From Lentinus brumalis (taxonomy: Eukaryota > Basidiomycota > Agaricomycetes > Polyporales > Polyporaceae), in the NCBI GenBank assembly GCA_001792895.1, contig MARA01000019.1, positions 310,001-374,000 of the forward strand: 64,000 bases of DNA, given 5' to 3'. The notes under the pieces are model-generated. The model worked only from the letters and a program-made list of their open reading frames with translations, ran no database searches and was not told where the DNA came from. The stretch's first letter is position 1. Each line of letters opens with the position of its first letter. The position numbers were made by a program, and so were the translations under genes. Of this stretch, positions 34,428 through 47,000 are shown piece by piece.

Positions 34428-36594
34428 CTAGGAAGGTCGCGGGTGCTTGCCCTCACCACCTTTGAACATAGACTCCGCCGAGACGTCGTCCTCAACCTCC
34501 GTAGTCACTACAACGTCCATCATAGGCGGAGCCTTGTCGGGAAGCTGACGCAACAGATGAATCGGTATAGACTAGCTTGTAAAGAAAGAGCAGAAGACGT
34601 ACCTGCGGCACGTTCCACCTCTCGGCGTTGGCAATGCGGTTGGCGCGCGCGATCGATGTCGGAATGCCCGAATCCGCCCCGAGAACGATCTGGTTCGTGT
34701 CTTGCTGCTTGCGCGAGTTGAGCCTGGTGACAGTACATTCAGTCGAAGGTGCGTTGACACAGGCATGATGACTTACACGCTGAAGAGCGTATTGAGATAG
34801 ACTGCAGGTGAGTTCGAAGTCAGCGGCAATCTCTGGGTGTAAGGAAGTACTCACATTTAATCGTGAACTGGGCAGGAACGGTCCACCAGAGGGTGTGCGG
34901 AGACGCAACTACCTGGAATTTCCTCACCATGTCAGTATCGTAGGCTAGCATGCCCTAATGCCCAGGAGATGCCTCACCGCAATCATGGACAGGAGATCGG
35001 ATATACTACATAACAACACGCTTTCAGGAGGAGCAAAAGGAAATTTTCCAATACAACGCCGCACCATATAAGCACACCTGTGGAATCGCAGATATGAGCA
35101 GTGACTCATGAAGCCAATATGAGACTAGCACGCACCGGTATTGACGCAATAGACCATGATCCAGTCGATTACGCCTCGGATGCTGCACGTGGAGTCAGAG
35201 TCAGGCCACGCCTGCCTCAAACGAGTTCTCATCTGCACGCACTCTCTCTGACTTGCGGAAACTCGGAATAGCACCACGAGTAGCGTACTGGTGAGCATGA
35301 TACTTGCGAGGGTCCCGCATGCGTACATCAGAGCGGTCATCGTCTAGGCGAGCAGTATGAGCGGACCGTGATAACGCTGATGGGATATGGAACATCACGG
35401 ACCTCACTTGTCATGTAGACGTTGGCCTGATCGTCCGCAAATCTAGAGTGAGCTGTGAGCAGGCATCTCGGTCTGCAGAGAGTAGGTACACTAACGCCCG
35501 GGCTGTCAGAGCTGAGTCGAATGGTGAACCGTGAGACATAAACAACGCATGAACGACAGTTAACGACGACTTACACACGGCCAGGCCTGAGTGGTCCGGT
35601 AAGGACATCGTGAGGACATAATGAGACCATGAGCGTGCGAGCACACATACCGAACTTGATTAGGACAAAGGCCGTCTGTTCGCCGAATTAGAACATGCAA
35701 CTTGCACCTCCACATATGTTGGAGATGGAGACTCACGGCAGCGTAGACCACCAATCTATGGCGAAGCTCGACTGCACGAGGTTTAGTTCGTTGAGCCGAC
35801 GACGAGTCGACAGCTCGACTTACTCATGGAGACCCTCCGGAGGAAGAATCTGGCAAGAACCGTCAGCATCGTGCTCCGCTGTATTCAACGGGGCGTACAT
35901 CTGAGTGAACAGCATGACACAGGACTGGAACCAAAGAAGTCAATACTAGGAGACAGCACTGTCTGCAGACGGCGTACCCCGGCAATGATCGAGCACTTCA
36001 CGACATCGCGTAGGTTAGCTCAACTCAGCGCCCTTCGACAACGGCCCAATGCTCACGTTCAAAGACCTAGATCATGTCAGCACGGAGATCTTGACAAGGA
36101 TTGCAGAGCAAAACCCACCAAACAGTGTGGCCCAGGGCAGTCGGATTGAAGTAGTTCGTAACCATATAGAAATAGCTTCTCGTGGCTGTCTTCAGATGGA
36201 GGTCGGTTCGGAATTGGAGAGTACGTACCAGAAGTGTATCCCGAAGGCGAGTTCGAGGGTGTCAAATAGTCTAGCGAGTGAGGTAAGCTTTGTCCTCTTG
36301 CCTAGAGCGACCTACTCACGCAGCGATCAGGACCTGTATACCCTCATTAGCATCAAAGGCAGGCTGGTCGAGTACTCCGGGAGGTGCACACCAGATTCCG
36401 TATGAAAGGGCTATCCGACCGTTGCCCGCGACGAGCGTAGATGAACATTTGATGCAAGGATATACCATAGGGACTGCGGTGCTTCTCAGTCGAGACACTA
36501 CCCTGACTGAAGACGAAGACTCACATTAAACTCAGTGCTGTCCCAATTAACATAGGTGCTAGTGTTGCAGAGGTGTCAACCGGAGTCGTCGCCA
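34428..36594 (-). CDS. DUF6534-type multi-span membrane protein
   Basis: Second member of the family, same strand as its neighbour. The first exon reads MATTPVDTSATLAPMLIGTALSLM. It is followed by YGISLHQMFIYARRGQRSD, LFDTLELAFGIHFW, YFYMVTNYFNPTALGHTVWW, then TAFVLIKFG, IDWIMVYCVNTGA and the tail TLFSVLNSRKQQDTNQIVL with SIARANRIANAERWNVPQ. The last exon (LPDKAPPMMDVVVTTEVEDD to KGGEGKHPRPS) is clearly coding and ends at 34428. The tail closely resembles that of the 31.3-33.4 kb gene, so the two are paralogues. Middle exons (about 35450-36100) are not fully resolved. The protein is expected in a cellular membrane; function is unknown. Confidence 0.6.
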
Positions 36595-39016
36595 TCTCGG
36601 ACAAGCCTTCAGGGAGCGGCGACAGCTAACAGGTGGGGCGCGGCTTATTTGAGAGACTCTTCGTACCCCCCCTGCTCTGACGCCGGTCAATGAGGACCTG
36701 ATGAACGCCGACCCCACGAGATACCGTCAAAACACGCCATGATAGGGCGCCCCAGACATCTCCGGATTCGTGATACTTGAGGCATAAAAGGGCATAGAGT
36801 GCAAATAGTTATAATCAAGATGAGAGTCCGCAGGGCGGCGGGACAGCCTCCTCCCAGCGTTCAACTGTCAAACATTCGATGAGCTCGAGCACACATGACG
36901 CCATCTTTTAAAACTGCGTACCTGTGCAGAGGCTATGTAACTATTAGACTGGAGCTTCCTTGCGCTCCGATTGGGTACGGAGGTTACCCATCTGCCAAGA
37001 ACTGGGAAGACGCAGGCTTATTAGGCTCCTCCATGCCACGTTAGGGAAACACCCGCTCGGTCTTCCATCTCAAGCATCTACTTAGATGCAGACTTTCTAT
37101 ATGGCTCAAAATAGTTGTCAGATGCCCGGACGATGGAGAACGCTCTATGTAGTACTCACAGCAATCCCGCGATCCCGCGTCGTCCGAGCAAACCCTGAAC
37201 TTGGGGGACCATGCAGCGCGTGTTGGATCAGATCGACTTCGGACCCGATCGGGGAGAGCGCAGCCTCGCTGCACAGACATGAAGATGAAGGAAGATGATC
37301 GTATCATCGGTGAAAAGATGGTGTCGCCCGGGTGCGTGTGTTCTGCCAAGCGAGACGGAAGCTGCATGCTCGATGTATGAGTGTCTATCCAATCGGAGCA
37401 TCATCGCATATATACGGACCATGGAGCAGTGCACTCAGCAAAACATACAGTAGTGCTTTCGCTTCGTCGTGCGCCGGCAAGTGAGGCGGCAGAGGAGTTG
37501 AGATGGATCTCCGAAGATGTGCGACGACTAATATAGTGCGAGAGCACCGTTCTTCTGCTGCAGACGCGGTGACGGGCAGCAACGGTCAGCGCAGGTCAGA
37601 AGACATGACATATATAAGTACGCTGAACTATGAGCCTAGTCCCAACTGTGTCCCACGTACCCCGTCTTGAAGCCTGAACTCGTCTCCAGGGCATTCACAG
37701 TGGGTACTGCATATCGCCTGCGAACCTATTGTCGCTAGGTAAGACCCATTGTATGAGCGCTGTTATGTCGTAAGAGACAGTATCACATGTATACCTCAGG
37801 CTGTAGGGACGCGTCCGTGACCTCGTAAAGCTGGACTCCTCTGCTTGGGTCTAACGAGGAGCCAACACAGTCGCTTTGACCGACGTCGGTACGGCCGCGT
37901 AGCTCACTCGGGCGGCCATAGTTGAATGTCAGGATTCCGGTGGAATTGCTATTGCATAGGCCTGGAGGCGGACCTGTTGTCAAAAACTGAGTGACGCTGC
38001 TGATACGATGCAAGGGCTGGTAGACAAGGTCTGGAGCCGATAGAGCTTTAGTCTGGTCCAATACCGTAGGACTCGGAGGTCACTTCGTGCATTCACGTCG
38101 ACGACAGCCGCCAGGACGCTGCAGGCGCCGAGTGAAACGAATGTCGTTGCGTGATGTGCCTTACGTCAGACCTTTCTTGAGACGCCAGCGTCACGACTGA
38201 CGATGACACTCGATGACACTCCTCCTCCGACTACATACACCGACCGCAAGTATGATGCCCTATCTCCATGCCTGCATTCTCCTTCGACGACAGTCAATCC
38301 CAACGAATTTCCGGAATCCTGGGCGCATCAATGGAGCTACCGACGTTACCCGACCCCACCACGACCATCCCTTGTAAAGTCGTGTAGAGTACATGACGGC
38401 ACCCGAGGGCACCGTATAACTTCGGACATTGGACCCACTCAGGTATGTAACAGTATTACTTCTAGATCTGCGTGTTGAAGCATGCTCTGCGTTCTCAAGT
38501 CCCAAAGTTCCGCCGGTCCGACGGCTCGCCCGCTGCGAAGCTTCGAGCGACGAGAGCTTTGATTTGTTGCGAAGACCCGACCACGTACCACCTTTCAGAG
38601 ATACGGAGTCGTGCATGCTGAGAGTATACATGTCAAGAGGTCCCCCGTTTTGGGAACATGGTGCGCGCACTGTCGGCGCCGCGTCTGCATCCTGCTGACA
38701 GGTACGAGTATGAGTGATTTCTCCGTAAATTATGACTGCGACTGATATTCGAATTGCCTCATGTTTGATCTTCCTACCTTCAAGGACTTTTGCAGTGTTA
38801 CGGCGAGTTCCTGTATTCTCCGATGCAGGGCAGAAGTGCTCATGCACGCCGCCCATGCAGTGATTCCTATCGACCGGATCCGCCATGGCAGTTACAGCTG
38901 ATCCCCTGCTGACTGACGTCTTCATTCATTCTTTGCGTCGAAGTCGCACTGGATTTAAGCAGTGAATTCCCCAATTATAATGCATTTCATCGCTGTCTGT
39001 GACTAACCCTATCCAG
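36595..39016. other. Low gene-density stretch, about 2.4 kb
   Basis: No gene could be supported. Short frames on both strands (for example 37783-38061 reverse and 38203-38478 forward) lack motifs. The region 38.2-39.0 kb may contain the N-terminal exons of the DUF6534-type gene whose C-terminal exons lie just to the right. Confidence 0.35.
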
Positions 39017-39677
39017 GACCGACTCAACCATCGACGTCCTTGTCTTGTATTCCATTAACACGGGTCAGTTATCCCTTGATATCACGAGATCGTATTGTCG
39101 CTAACTCGCCAGCAGGGCTTATCACTGGGTACCGTGAATTGCTCTTAGTATGTGGAGACCGCAGTTGACGAGAACGCCCTAGTCTCTGCAACGTCCTCGC
39201 ATTTCTATTCGTACGTCTCAACTCAGGCAATATATATAACAGCTGACTGTATATGGGCACAGGCACTCATTCTCCCTTACGACCTCATTTGCGCCGCGGT
39301 TGGGATCGTGGGGACCAAGCGTGAGCCTTCCGTCCCCCGTACTTAGCGCCAGGAAAGCACAGACTGACGACTTTCAGTGTACGCGACGACGCTACTAGCT
39401 GCGTGCGGTTTCGGGTCTCTGGCAACGCACCATGTAGCTCGCTGACTCTGTGTCCTTTCTTAGACTTAATTCCCGGCAGTCGCTCGCCGCTCGCGGAACT
39501 TTGACGTTCGGGCTGACGCAGGTTGAGATCGTCGACATTCGGCCGTCGATCGCGCTCAGTATGGTCCAGCGGCCGGCGGCAAGTTTCAGCAACTCCGAAA
39601 GGACGCCGCCTCCCGAGTACTGTCTACTCAGATTCCTATGGAGCCGGTACGTTCACGAACTTGCTGTTGAACGATGA
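39017..39677 (+). CDS. DUF6534-type membrane protein, C-terminal exons only resolved
   Basis: An exon at 39017-39063 reads RTDSTIDVLVLYSINTG, followed after an intron by LITG, the conserved RTDS..I..L.LY.INTGL.T block of the family. Downstream, about 39455-39600 reads LNSRQSLAARGTLTFG and VEIVDIRPSIALSMVQ, the LNSRQ tail. This copy is on the forward strand, opposite to its relatives. N-terminal exons were not found with confidence, so this may be a truncated or decayed copy. A further exon-like stretch (MDNVIHIKPMSAEDTVRIHE at about 39722-39781) could be its true C-terminus. Confidence 0.5.
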
Positions 39678-41028
39678 TCGGTGATTTATCTGGCCTTGTG
39701 AACGTATAGAACAGACTCCGTATGGACAACGTGATCCACATCAAGCCGATGTCCGCTGAAGACACTGTCCGGATTCATGAAGGACGGGATGCGCTGGACT
39801 GCGTGTAGTCCCCTTGTCACACATGCTGACGAGTCCGGCAGGGCTGTTGGGCACGACCTCCCATACCTAATTCTATGTATTTTCAACCACGACGCAGGTC
39901 CGTCCGGGCATGGCCATCGGGGTACCAACGTAATCGTACATGCCGGAGGACATCACTCCTATCTCGTCCCGACGTTTCCTTTTACGGGGCGCGACGCGTC
40001 GGGGCCTAACCACGTGATCGCGTCGGTGCCTTTTCAAACTTCATGTCAGACTTCCCTGCATGACTCCACACGCAGAACATACTGTGAAGCGTCGTTACTT
40101 CTTGTGCAGATTCTCTGCAGAGTCCCTCGTACTGCCTCCCTCTTCCCGACGAGTGGCGCTCTCAATATACTCCGCTGGTTGCGATTCTGGCAGTAGCCTA
40201 CAAGCAGGCGGCTGGTTGGTGCTGACTCTGCTGAGACTCGGTGAGCCAAACTCAGGAAGACTCCTAGCCGCATCTGGAGAAACGTCGGATGAGCGCAATG
40301 GTAGAGATTTCATCTCCCGCTACTAGCAAACCGGAAGCGACAAGAAGCGTGATATACTTGGGCTAACTCAGTAAATGTGCCCCGCATGACCAGAATAAGA
40401 AGAGGAAGACAGCGGCCAACAAACGGGGCGCAGATACTTACGCCAATATGCTCTCACGAGGAGGAGCTCGGGGCCAGAGAGCGATTTACGCGCGCACTTC
40501 GCCTGCACACGAGCTGCTTCCGAAGTATATATCAGCCTTCGTATCCTAGTCAGTGTTGTGCTATACGCTGGCAGCACCGCTCACTGCTTCCGAGCGTACT
40601 TCGGGTCATCAATCTGTCAATTGGAATCAGTTGGTGACGTACCGCGACCAGACATACTTAGCAGCTGAAACGTCAGCGATGTGCTGACTACGTGTATCAG
40701 GAGAACATCAAGAACATCAAATCAGGTCATTTGAACGCCACGAAGGCGAACACGAGCCAAAGAAGTACAGGATTCGTACCGTAATTGTACACCCGAGTCA
40801 AAGTTCGAGCACCGTAGAGTCCAGTACAGCTGCCGTACTTACAAGATGCTCCACCAGTCAGACTCCGTCTCACATCGGTCATGACAGCGTCCTGTCATTT
40901 ATAACTACAAAACATCTAGACGTACAACAGAACATGAGACCTACTCATTAGTGCGTATGTAGTACAAAATCTGGACACCGAAGCCGATCGGAGGAAGCGC
41001 GCGCACGGGGCCGTCTCAGAAGCGAGAG
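39678..41028. other. Unassigned stretch, about 1.35 kb
   Basis: Contains a 139-codon forward frame (39777-40196) and a reverse hydrophobic snippet (LLWLVFAFVAFK near 40745), neither tied to a gene model. It may hold more membrane-protein debris. Confidence 0.3.
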
Positions 41029-42656
41029 CTATACCAAATCGTCGTCCGGTGACTTGTTATCGCTCGCCGATGCGGACGGGCTGCGATCCAGAGGGACGCC
41101 GTCCTTGTGGTCAGCCGCGTCGGAGAGGACAACCTCGTGAACGTGGATTTGCAGGCCCGACCGCTCGCCGTGGCTGCGGTCGCTCACACGCAAGGACGGC
41201 GCTGTGAATCTGTCGCGATTGGCCGTTGATGTGAGGGTGTTGACCCCGTTCATGCCGTAGGAATCGACGGCGATAGTGTCGTCCGTGAGACGTCGCATGA
41301 AGACCCGGTTGTTGAGGCTTGCGAGGAGCGAGTTCGAATACAACTTCGGGAGGACGAGGGCGCTGTGGCAGCGGAAGCTCCCATGAGCCCCGGATAGATC
41401 GTAGCAAGAGGGCGGACTTACGCGCATTCGTGAAGGAGGGTATCCTGAGGATAGACGTCAGTCCACCAGCGCTGTGTCCCTCATACATATAGCAGGCACT
41501 TACCGAGAAGGCAGTGAAGCAGACTAGGTCCACGATAGCCACCGTAGCTGAACGAGAGCGTGAGCTATGCGTTCATGAATATACAAAGTTAGACATACCT
41601 GTCAACGTGCCGGTTTCAACAACGAGGGCAATGAGTCTGTTGATGATGTGATCCGACTTCGGGATGCCACTCTTCGCTCGCAGAAGCTACAGCGGAGTAG
41701 CTTTGAGAGAACGTTCCTCGGAAGGAAGAGGGAGCGACGTACCAGTATAGTCATCGATACCGCAATGATGATGTCTACGAGCGCAGCTCCTCCGAGCCAT
41801 GACTATTATTGTCGTGAGTGAATGAATGCATGTGGGTGGGAGACAAGCTTACCCCGATGACTGGAGTGACGGTCGATGCTGACGCGGCCGAAGGGTCGAT
41901 GACATGCAGCTTAAGGTTCCGGTGACATGTCAGTATGAGCCCACCGAGAGGTGCAGGAGTCGTCGTACCATAATGCCTCCAGCGATTCCGACACACATCT
42001 GAGCCATAGATAGCTGGAATGTGGCGGTCAGCGTGCAGCATTCATGAGATACATACACTCGAACGTACCGTCACCACCACGGCCGTGAGGAGCTTGCTTC
42101 GTCCAATGACGCAAATTCGCCAGGCGAAGTAGCACTGCACCACCGCCGAGGCTATCGAGCTCATGATAGTGACACTGAACCATGTGTTGTGAAACGCGGT
42201 GAGAGCTCCTCGGTCTCCGTAGCCGTAGACAAAGTTGTCAAAGGCGAAGTCGGTCACAAGGCCCGTCTGCACCCATTCGTAGGAGAATAGGCCGAAGACT
42301 GTAGTCTCGGTTAACCGAGGCAACGCATGAGATTTGAGGTCGGCTTACCAAGTAACTTGAGCCAGAGCGAGTCACGAGCGAACCAGAGGTAGTAGAAGTC
42401 TAGAGGGTGTGTTAGCGGTGCTTAGGGGAGCGTCGCTGGTTCGTACTTACACACTTGTATCGTGAGGACGCCCTGAAGGGACCAATTCAAGAACATCCCA
42501 ACCAGCTAGAGATAAACGTCAGCCTAGCCTTGATCGTCCGGCGATAAAAGACTTCACCTGGGGCCCAGCCCTGAAAGAACGGTGTCAGCGCAAGACATGA
42601 TACAATCGTTACTAAGCTCACAGAAGAGCAATAGGAGTGGTCGCCTGTGAAGCCAT
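41029..42656 (-). CDS. DUF6534-type multi-span membrane protein, best preserved copy
   Basis: Reverse strand, start at 42656 (MASQATTPIALL), then LVGMFLNWSLQGVLTIQVY and FYYLWFARDSLWLKLL. Next come FGLFSYEWVQTGLVTDFAFD and AFHNTWFSVTIMSSIASAVVQCYFAWRICVIGRSKLLTAVVV. Two more spans follow (LSMAQMCVGIAGGIM; VDIIIAVSMTILLLRAKSG), then NRLIALVVETGTLTATVAIVDLVCF. The tail is KLYSNSLLASLNNRVFMRR, followed by a hydrophilic C-terminus ending PSASASDNKSPDDDLV. The span order, the residues after span 5 and the SLNNR motif identify the family. Small exons of 40-150 bases with 50-60 base introns are needed. Function is not known; some authors guess at sensing or transport, without proof. Confidence 0.75.
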
Positions 42657-44051
42657 ACCAGCTGGTGTTTGGACTTGGGAATACCGAAGAGCGCTACCTC
42701 GGCGGCGGCTTGAGGGTTGGACAGTTATACCCTCGTGCAAAGGAGGGGCTTCTCATCGACGTGATACTCGACCGACTGCACAACGCTCTACCATAAAGTT
42801 TGATGCTTCGCGCGTCCCGACAACGCGGCATGTCTTCAATAGCTGCGCCTCTCCCACTGGCATGTTGCGTGAGCGTTCGGAGTGGGACGTCTGTATACAT
42901 AGATGCCGAAGCGTTGCAGTGAGAAGCACGGATGGGCGCGGGTATACGTAACGCGCAGTCTTCTGCTTCCTGACACCTCCAAGGCGGCAGCCTACTGTCT
43001 AGGCAGACCTGAGGTAGTCCACAGATGCGCGATGCATCCACTTGGCACCAGTGTGCGCTGTCTTTCTGTCAGAAAACCACATGTGTACTTATCTATCAGT
43101 ATCATAGGGCGTGGGTTGCGTTGATGAACCTCACCTGACGAGAAGGGTGGATCAAGGATCAAGGAGCAGGATTGTGGAAGCCAATGGCAACAGTCCGGGA
43201 ACGGAGCGACCAATCAAGAATTGCATCCGAGTCGGACTCATCGGCGTTACGAAATTTGACGCCACAATGCCGTTGCCATTGGCGCTCCCTCTGCAACTTC
43301 GAAAAAAACACAACCGTGACGCACCACAATCCTCCAGGACGGTTTCGCTATCGGCCTTACGAACTTTGAGTATATATTGGCCATCAGTATGCTGAACCCT
43401 GCGACTGCCTTCCAGTAGACCCGGTGGCCCTGGTCTGACCAAACGGGCCGACAACGGTCAAACTGAGGCTCCGCAGCATTTTTCGCCGCTCTGCTAAGCT
43501 TCAGCGTAGACTCAGCGCGCAAATTCCGCCGGATCCTCACGATATATTGTGGCCGGGACCGGCTGTTCAATATGGTGAGAGCTTGTCCTGCATAGTACAC
43601 TCCCGGGTCTTGTCCCGGGTCTACCACAGACCCGCTGTGTGCGGCTTCTAACTTCGACCTCCTGCTCCGGCGTGGGTTTGAAATGTGCGTCTTCTTCTTC
43701 TATAACTCTTTTCTGTCCGAGCTTATCCGGTTGAACAGGAATTCTGTATAGTGCGTCACATCCCTGCCATCGCCCATGAAAAAGCGCGGCTTGTTAGTTG
43801 TGATGGCACCGCTTCGAGCGGGCTCACCGCATCTGAGGTCCATGTGGCGCAGCGAATGGGTGAACTTCGCGACTGTACTGCCGAAGATGGGACTCAGACG
43901 CACTCGTGGAGGGATGTGAACGCCAGACAATTGTCCGACCCTCAAATCGGACATATGAGCGGGCTATAAGACCAGCGGCGTCTCTCGACAATCGAGCTCT
44001 TCAGTCCTCTATACCAAACTTCGGCTCTTATACCAACGAATCGTGTCCCTC
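42657..44051. other. Intergenic, about 1.4 kb, upstream of the PKS
   Basis: No supported gene. A reverse frame at 43247-43627 has no recognised motif. The right end should contain the promoter of the PKS starting at 44052. Confidence 0.4.
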
Positions 44052-47000
44052 ATGCATAGCAAGCCTGCCAATATCGCAATCGTGAGCAACCTTTACTGCT
44101 CCCACTATTCGCTATCCTTGACGTGTTGTATAGGTCGGAATAGCCGCACAGTTGCCCAGTGGCGACTTTGCCAATCACGATCTCGACTATACTTCCTTTC
44201 TCGACTTTCTTATGCAGCAAGGGGAGGCGTACGAGAATATACCCCAATCCCGCTTCAACACCCAATTGTGAGCTCCTCTGCCGACGTCATCGCTGAACGC
44301 CGCTGAGCTTGCGCCCGTAGCTTACGTGGTCATTCTGTTGGGAAGGTCGCCACCGGCGTCGGTGCCTTTCTTAAGGATGTCGACCTATTCGATCACTTGG
44401 AGTTCGGAATGACTGCCAAGGACGCCCAGCTTATGCCGCTCAGCACTCGCAAGCTCCTTGAGCTGTCGTTCTTGAGCTTGCAGGACTCCGGCATTGACTA
44501 CCGCGGCAAGAATATAGGATGCTACATGGCCGGTGTCGCCCATGACATCTTCGCCGTGTCTGGACATGTGAGTCGTGCCCGGGTGCTAATGCGTGCTTGA
44601 AGCTAATCCACCCGAGACCAGGATGACGCAGAGGCGAAAGGCTCCTTCGCAGGTGCCCCCGCCATGCTGGCCAATCGGGTGTCTTACCACCTCGACCTTC
44701 GAGGACCCTCTGTACCAGTGGACACGGCGTGCAGTTCAAGTCTGTACGCAACGCACCTAGCGGTACAAGCCCTTCGAAACGAAGAATGCGAAGCTGCCGT
44801 CGTTGGTGGTTCTCAGATCAACCATAGGTTCGTCGGACGTCGTTTCCATACTTAGCTGCACCCTCATCTGTCTACGAAGGTTCACGGAGTGGTTGACATA
44901 CACGCAAGGTGGTATACTATCGCCGGACGGGAAGTGTAAACCTTTCGATGTTTCCGCAAATGGGTACGTCCGCCTGCTCTTCGCACGGCAGCTTATCTTC
45001 TCATCTTCGCTCTCCACAGATTTGGCAGAGGAGAAGGCGTCGTCGTTGTTGTGCTCAAGCCCCTAGAAGCTGCAATCCGCGACTGCGATCACATCTACGC
45101 GTCTGTGAGTGCCCGGCATCTTCTGTGGCGACATCACTCTAACCCAGGCCCAGATCCTTGGTACCGGTGTGAACTCGTCGGGATCTCTGGTGCCGGCGAA
45201 TGCCCCGGCTGCGCCAGCGCAAAAGGACGCAATGCTGCGTGCTTTCCGTCAAGCGAACCGCGATCCACGAGACGTCGACTTCCTCGAGCTCCATGCTACA
45301 GGTATTCTTGGACCATGTGGGTTCACGCGATGTCGGCTCATGCCTTGCCAACAGGTACCGCACAAGGAGACCCCACCGAAGCCAATTGGGTTGGAGAAGC
45401 GTTCGCGCGGGATGACAGCATCGTCATGGGCAGTGTGAAAGGAAACATAGGGTGCGTTCTACCTGGATGGAGGCTCCGCTCCCACAAGCTCTGACATTCG
45501 AATGCAGACACCTAGAAATAACTGCCTTCCTCGCTTCGTTGTGCAAGGTCTGCGGCATCTTCAGCAGTGGAACCATCCCACCAAACGTCAACTTCAGAAC
45601 CCCGAACCCCGCAATCAAGTGGTCGCAGTACAGGCTCTGTGTACCCGTCGAACCAGAGCCTCTCCGATGCCGTTCGGGGAACGGACGGTCATTGGTTGCG
45701 ATGACGAGCTCGGGCATTGGCGGAGCGAACGGACACGCGGTCCTCGAAGGCCCCCCAGAATTCAAACGGAGCGAACCTTTCTGGATCGCGAATACAGAGC
45801 TGCCGGTACTTTTCGTTGTTGGAGCGCTGTCCCCGCGGTCTGCATCTGCCCTCGGTGAAGCGGTGCTGATCACAGCAAGCGACTCTTCCGGGGCCGCCTC
45901 CCTCGCGAGACTTGTGGGTCGTCGTGCACGCTCCATGACATGGAGGTCCTTCGCTGTCACTGCGGGCGCCGGAAAAACGGCCAGCTTCAGCAAGCCGATC
46001 ATCGTCCCGAAGACCCGCCCGCCAATTGTTTTTGTGTTCTCCGGTCAAGGGACCCAGCATTTCCACAGTGAATTGAACCGTATCCTATCGTCTGCAACCA
46101 GCACGCTGACTACACATTCACAGTGGGCCGAGATCTCTTCCAGTCATGCGCGCCCTTTCGTCGAAGCATCCTCGAGCTCGACACGGTCTATGCTTCCTCT
46201 GTCGGCGCATCGCTCATTGAGACCACTGGTCTGTTCAGCGACTCCGCCTCTCATCCGACGGACACACTTGGCGACCCATGGCCGATTGACATCACGCTCC
46301 CAGCTCTGACGATGCTCCAGCTCGCTCTCGTCGATGCGCTCGCTGCCGCTGGAGTCCGTCCTGACGTGGTCGTCGGACACTCCGCTGGCGAGACAGCAGT
46401 CCTCTCGACATCCGGAGCTGCGTCCCACGCTGCGGCTCTCAAGCTCGCTATCGGGCGAGGACGCGCTCTCGCACTTCTCGAGAATGAGAAGGGTACCATG
46501 GCGGCGGTTTCATGCTCTCCCGAGAAGGCGAAGATCATCATTGGCGAGGTCAATGCCGAACTCGGAAAGGGGGTCCTTGAAATTGGATGTTACAACGCTT
46601 CCGAAGCTGTCACCCTGTCCGGCCAGGAGTCTCACGTCGACCTCGCCGTTGCGAAGGCAACTGCTGCAGGCATCTTCGCCCGCAAGCTCAAGACACGCAT
46701 CCCTGTCCATTCAGCCATGATGGAGTTGTGTCGCGATGAATTCACGAAACAACTCTCCGGCATCTTCTCTGACGAAGTTGACGCATGCGTGCCCACGGTG
46801 TCCACGTACTCTACCGTAACTGGACAGCTCTTCGGTGATTCTCTCGACGCGCAGTACTATTGGGACGGCACTCTCCGCCCGGTTCTCTTTCAAGCCGCCG
46901 TCGAAGCCATTCTCTCGCACTACAAGGGTGCCACATTCGTCGAGCTCGGACCTCATCCGGTCCTCACGAGTTACCTTCGCTCTTCGTCGGAAGGTTGCGA

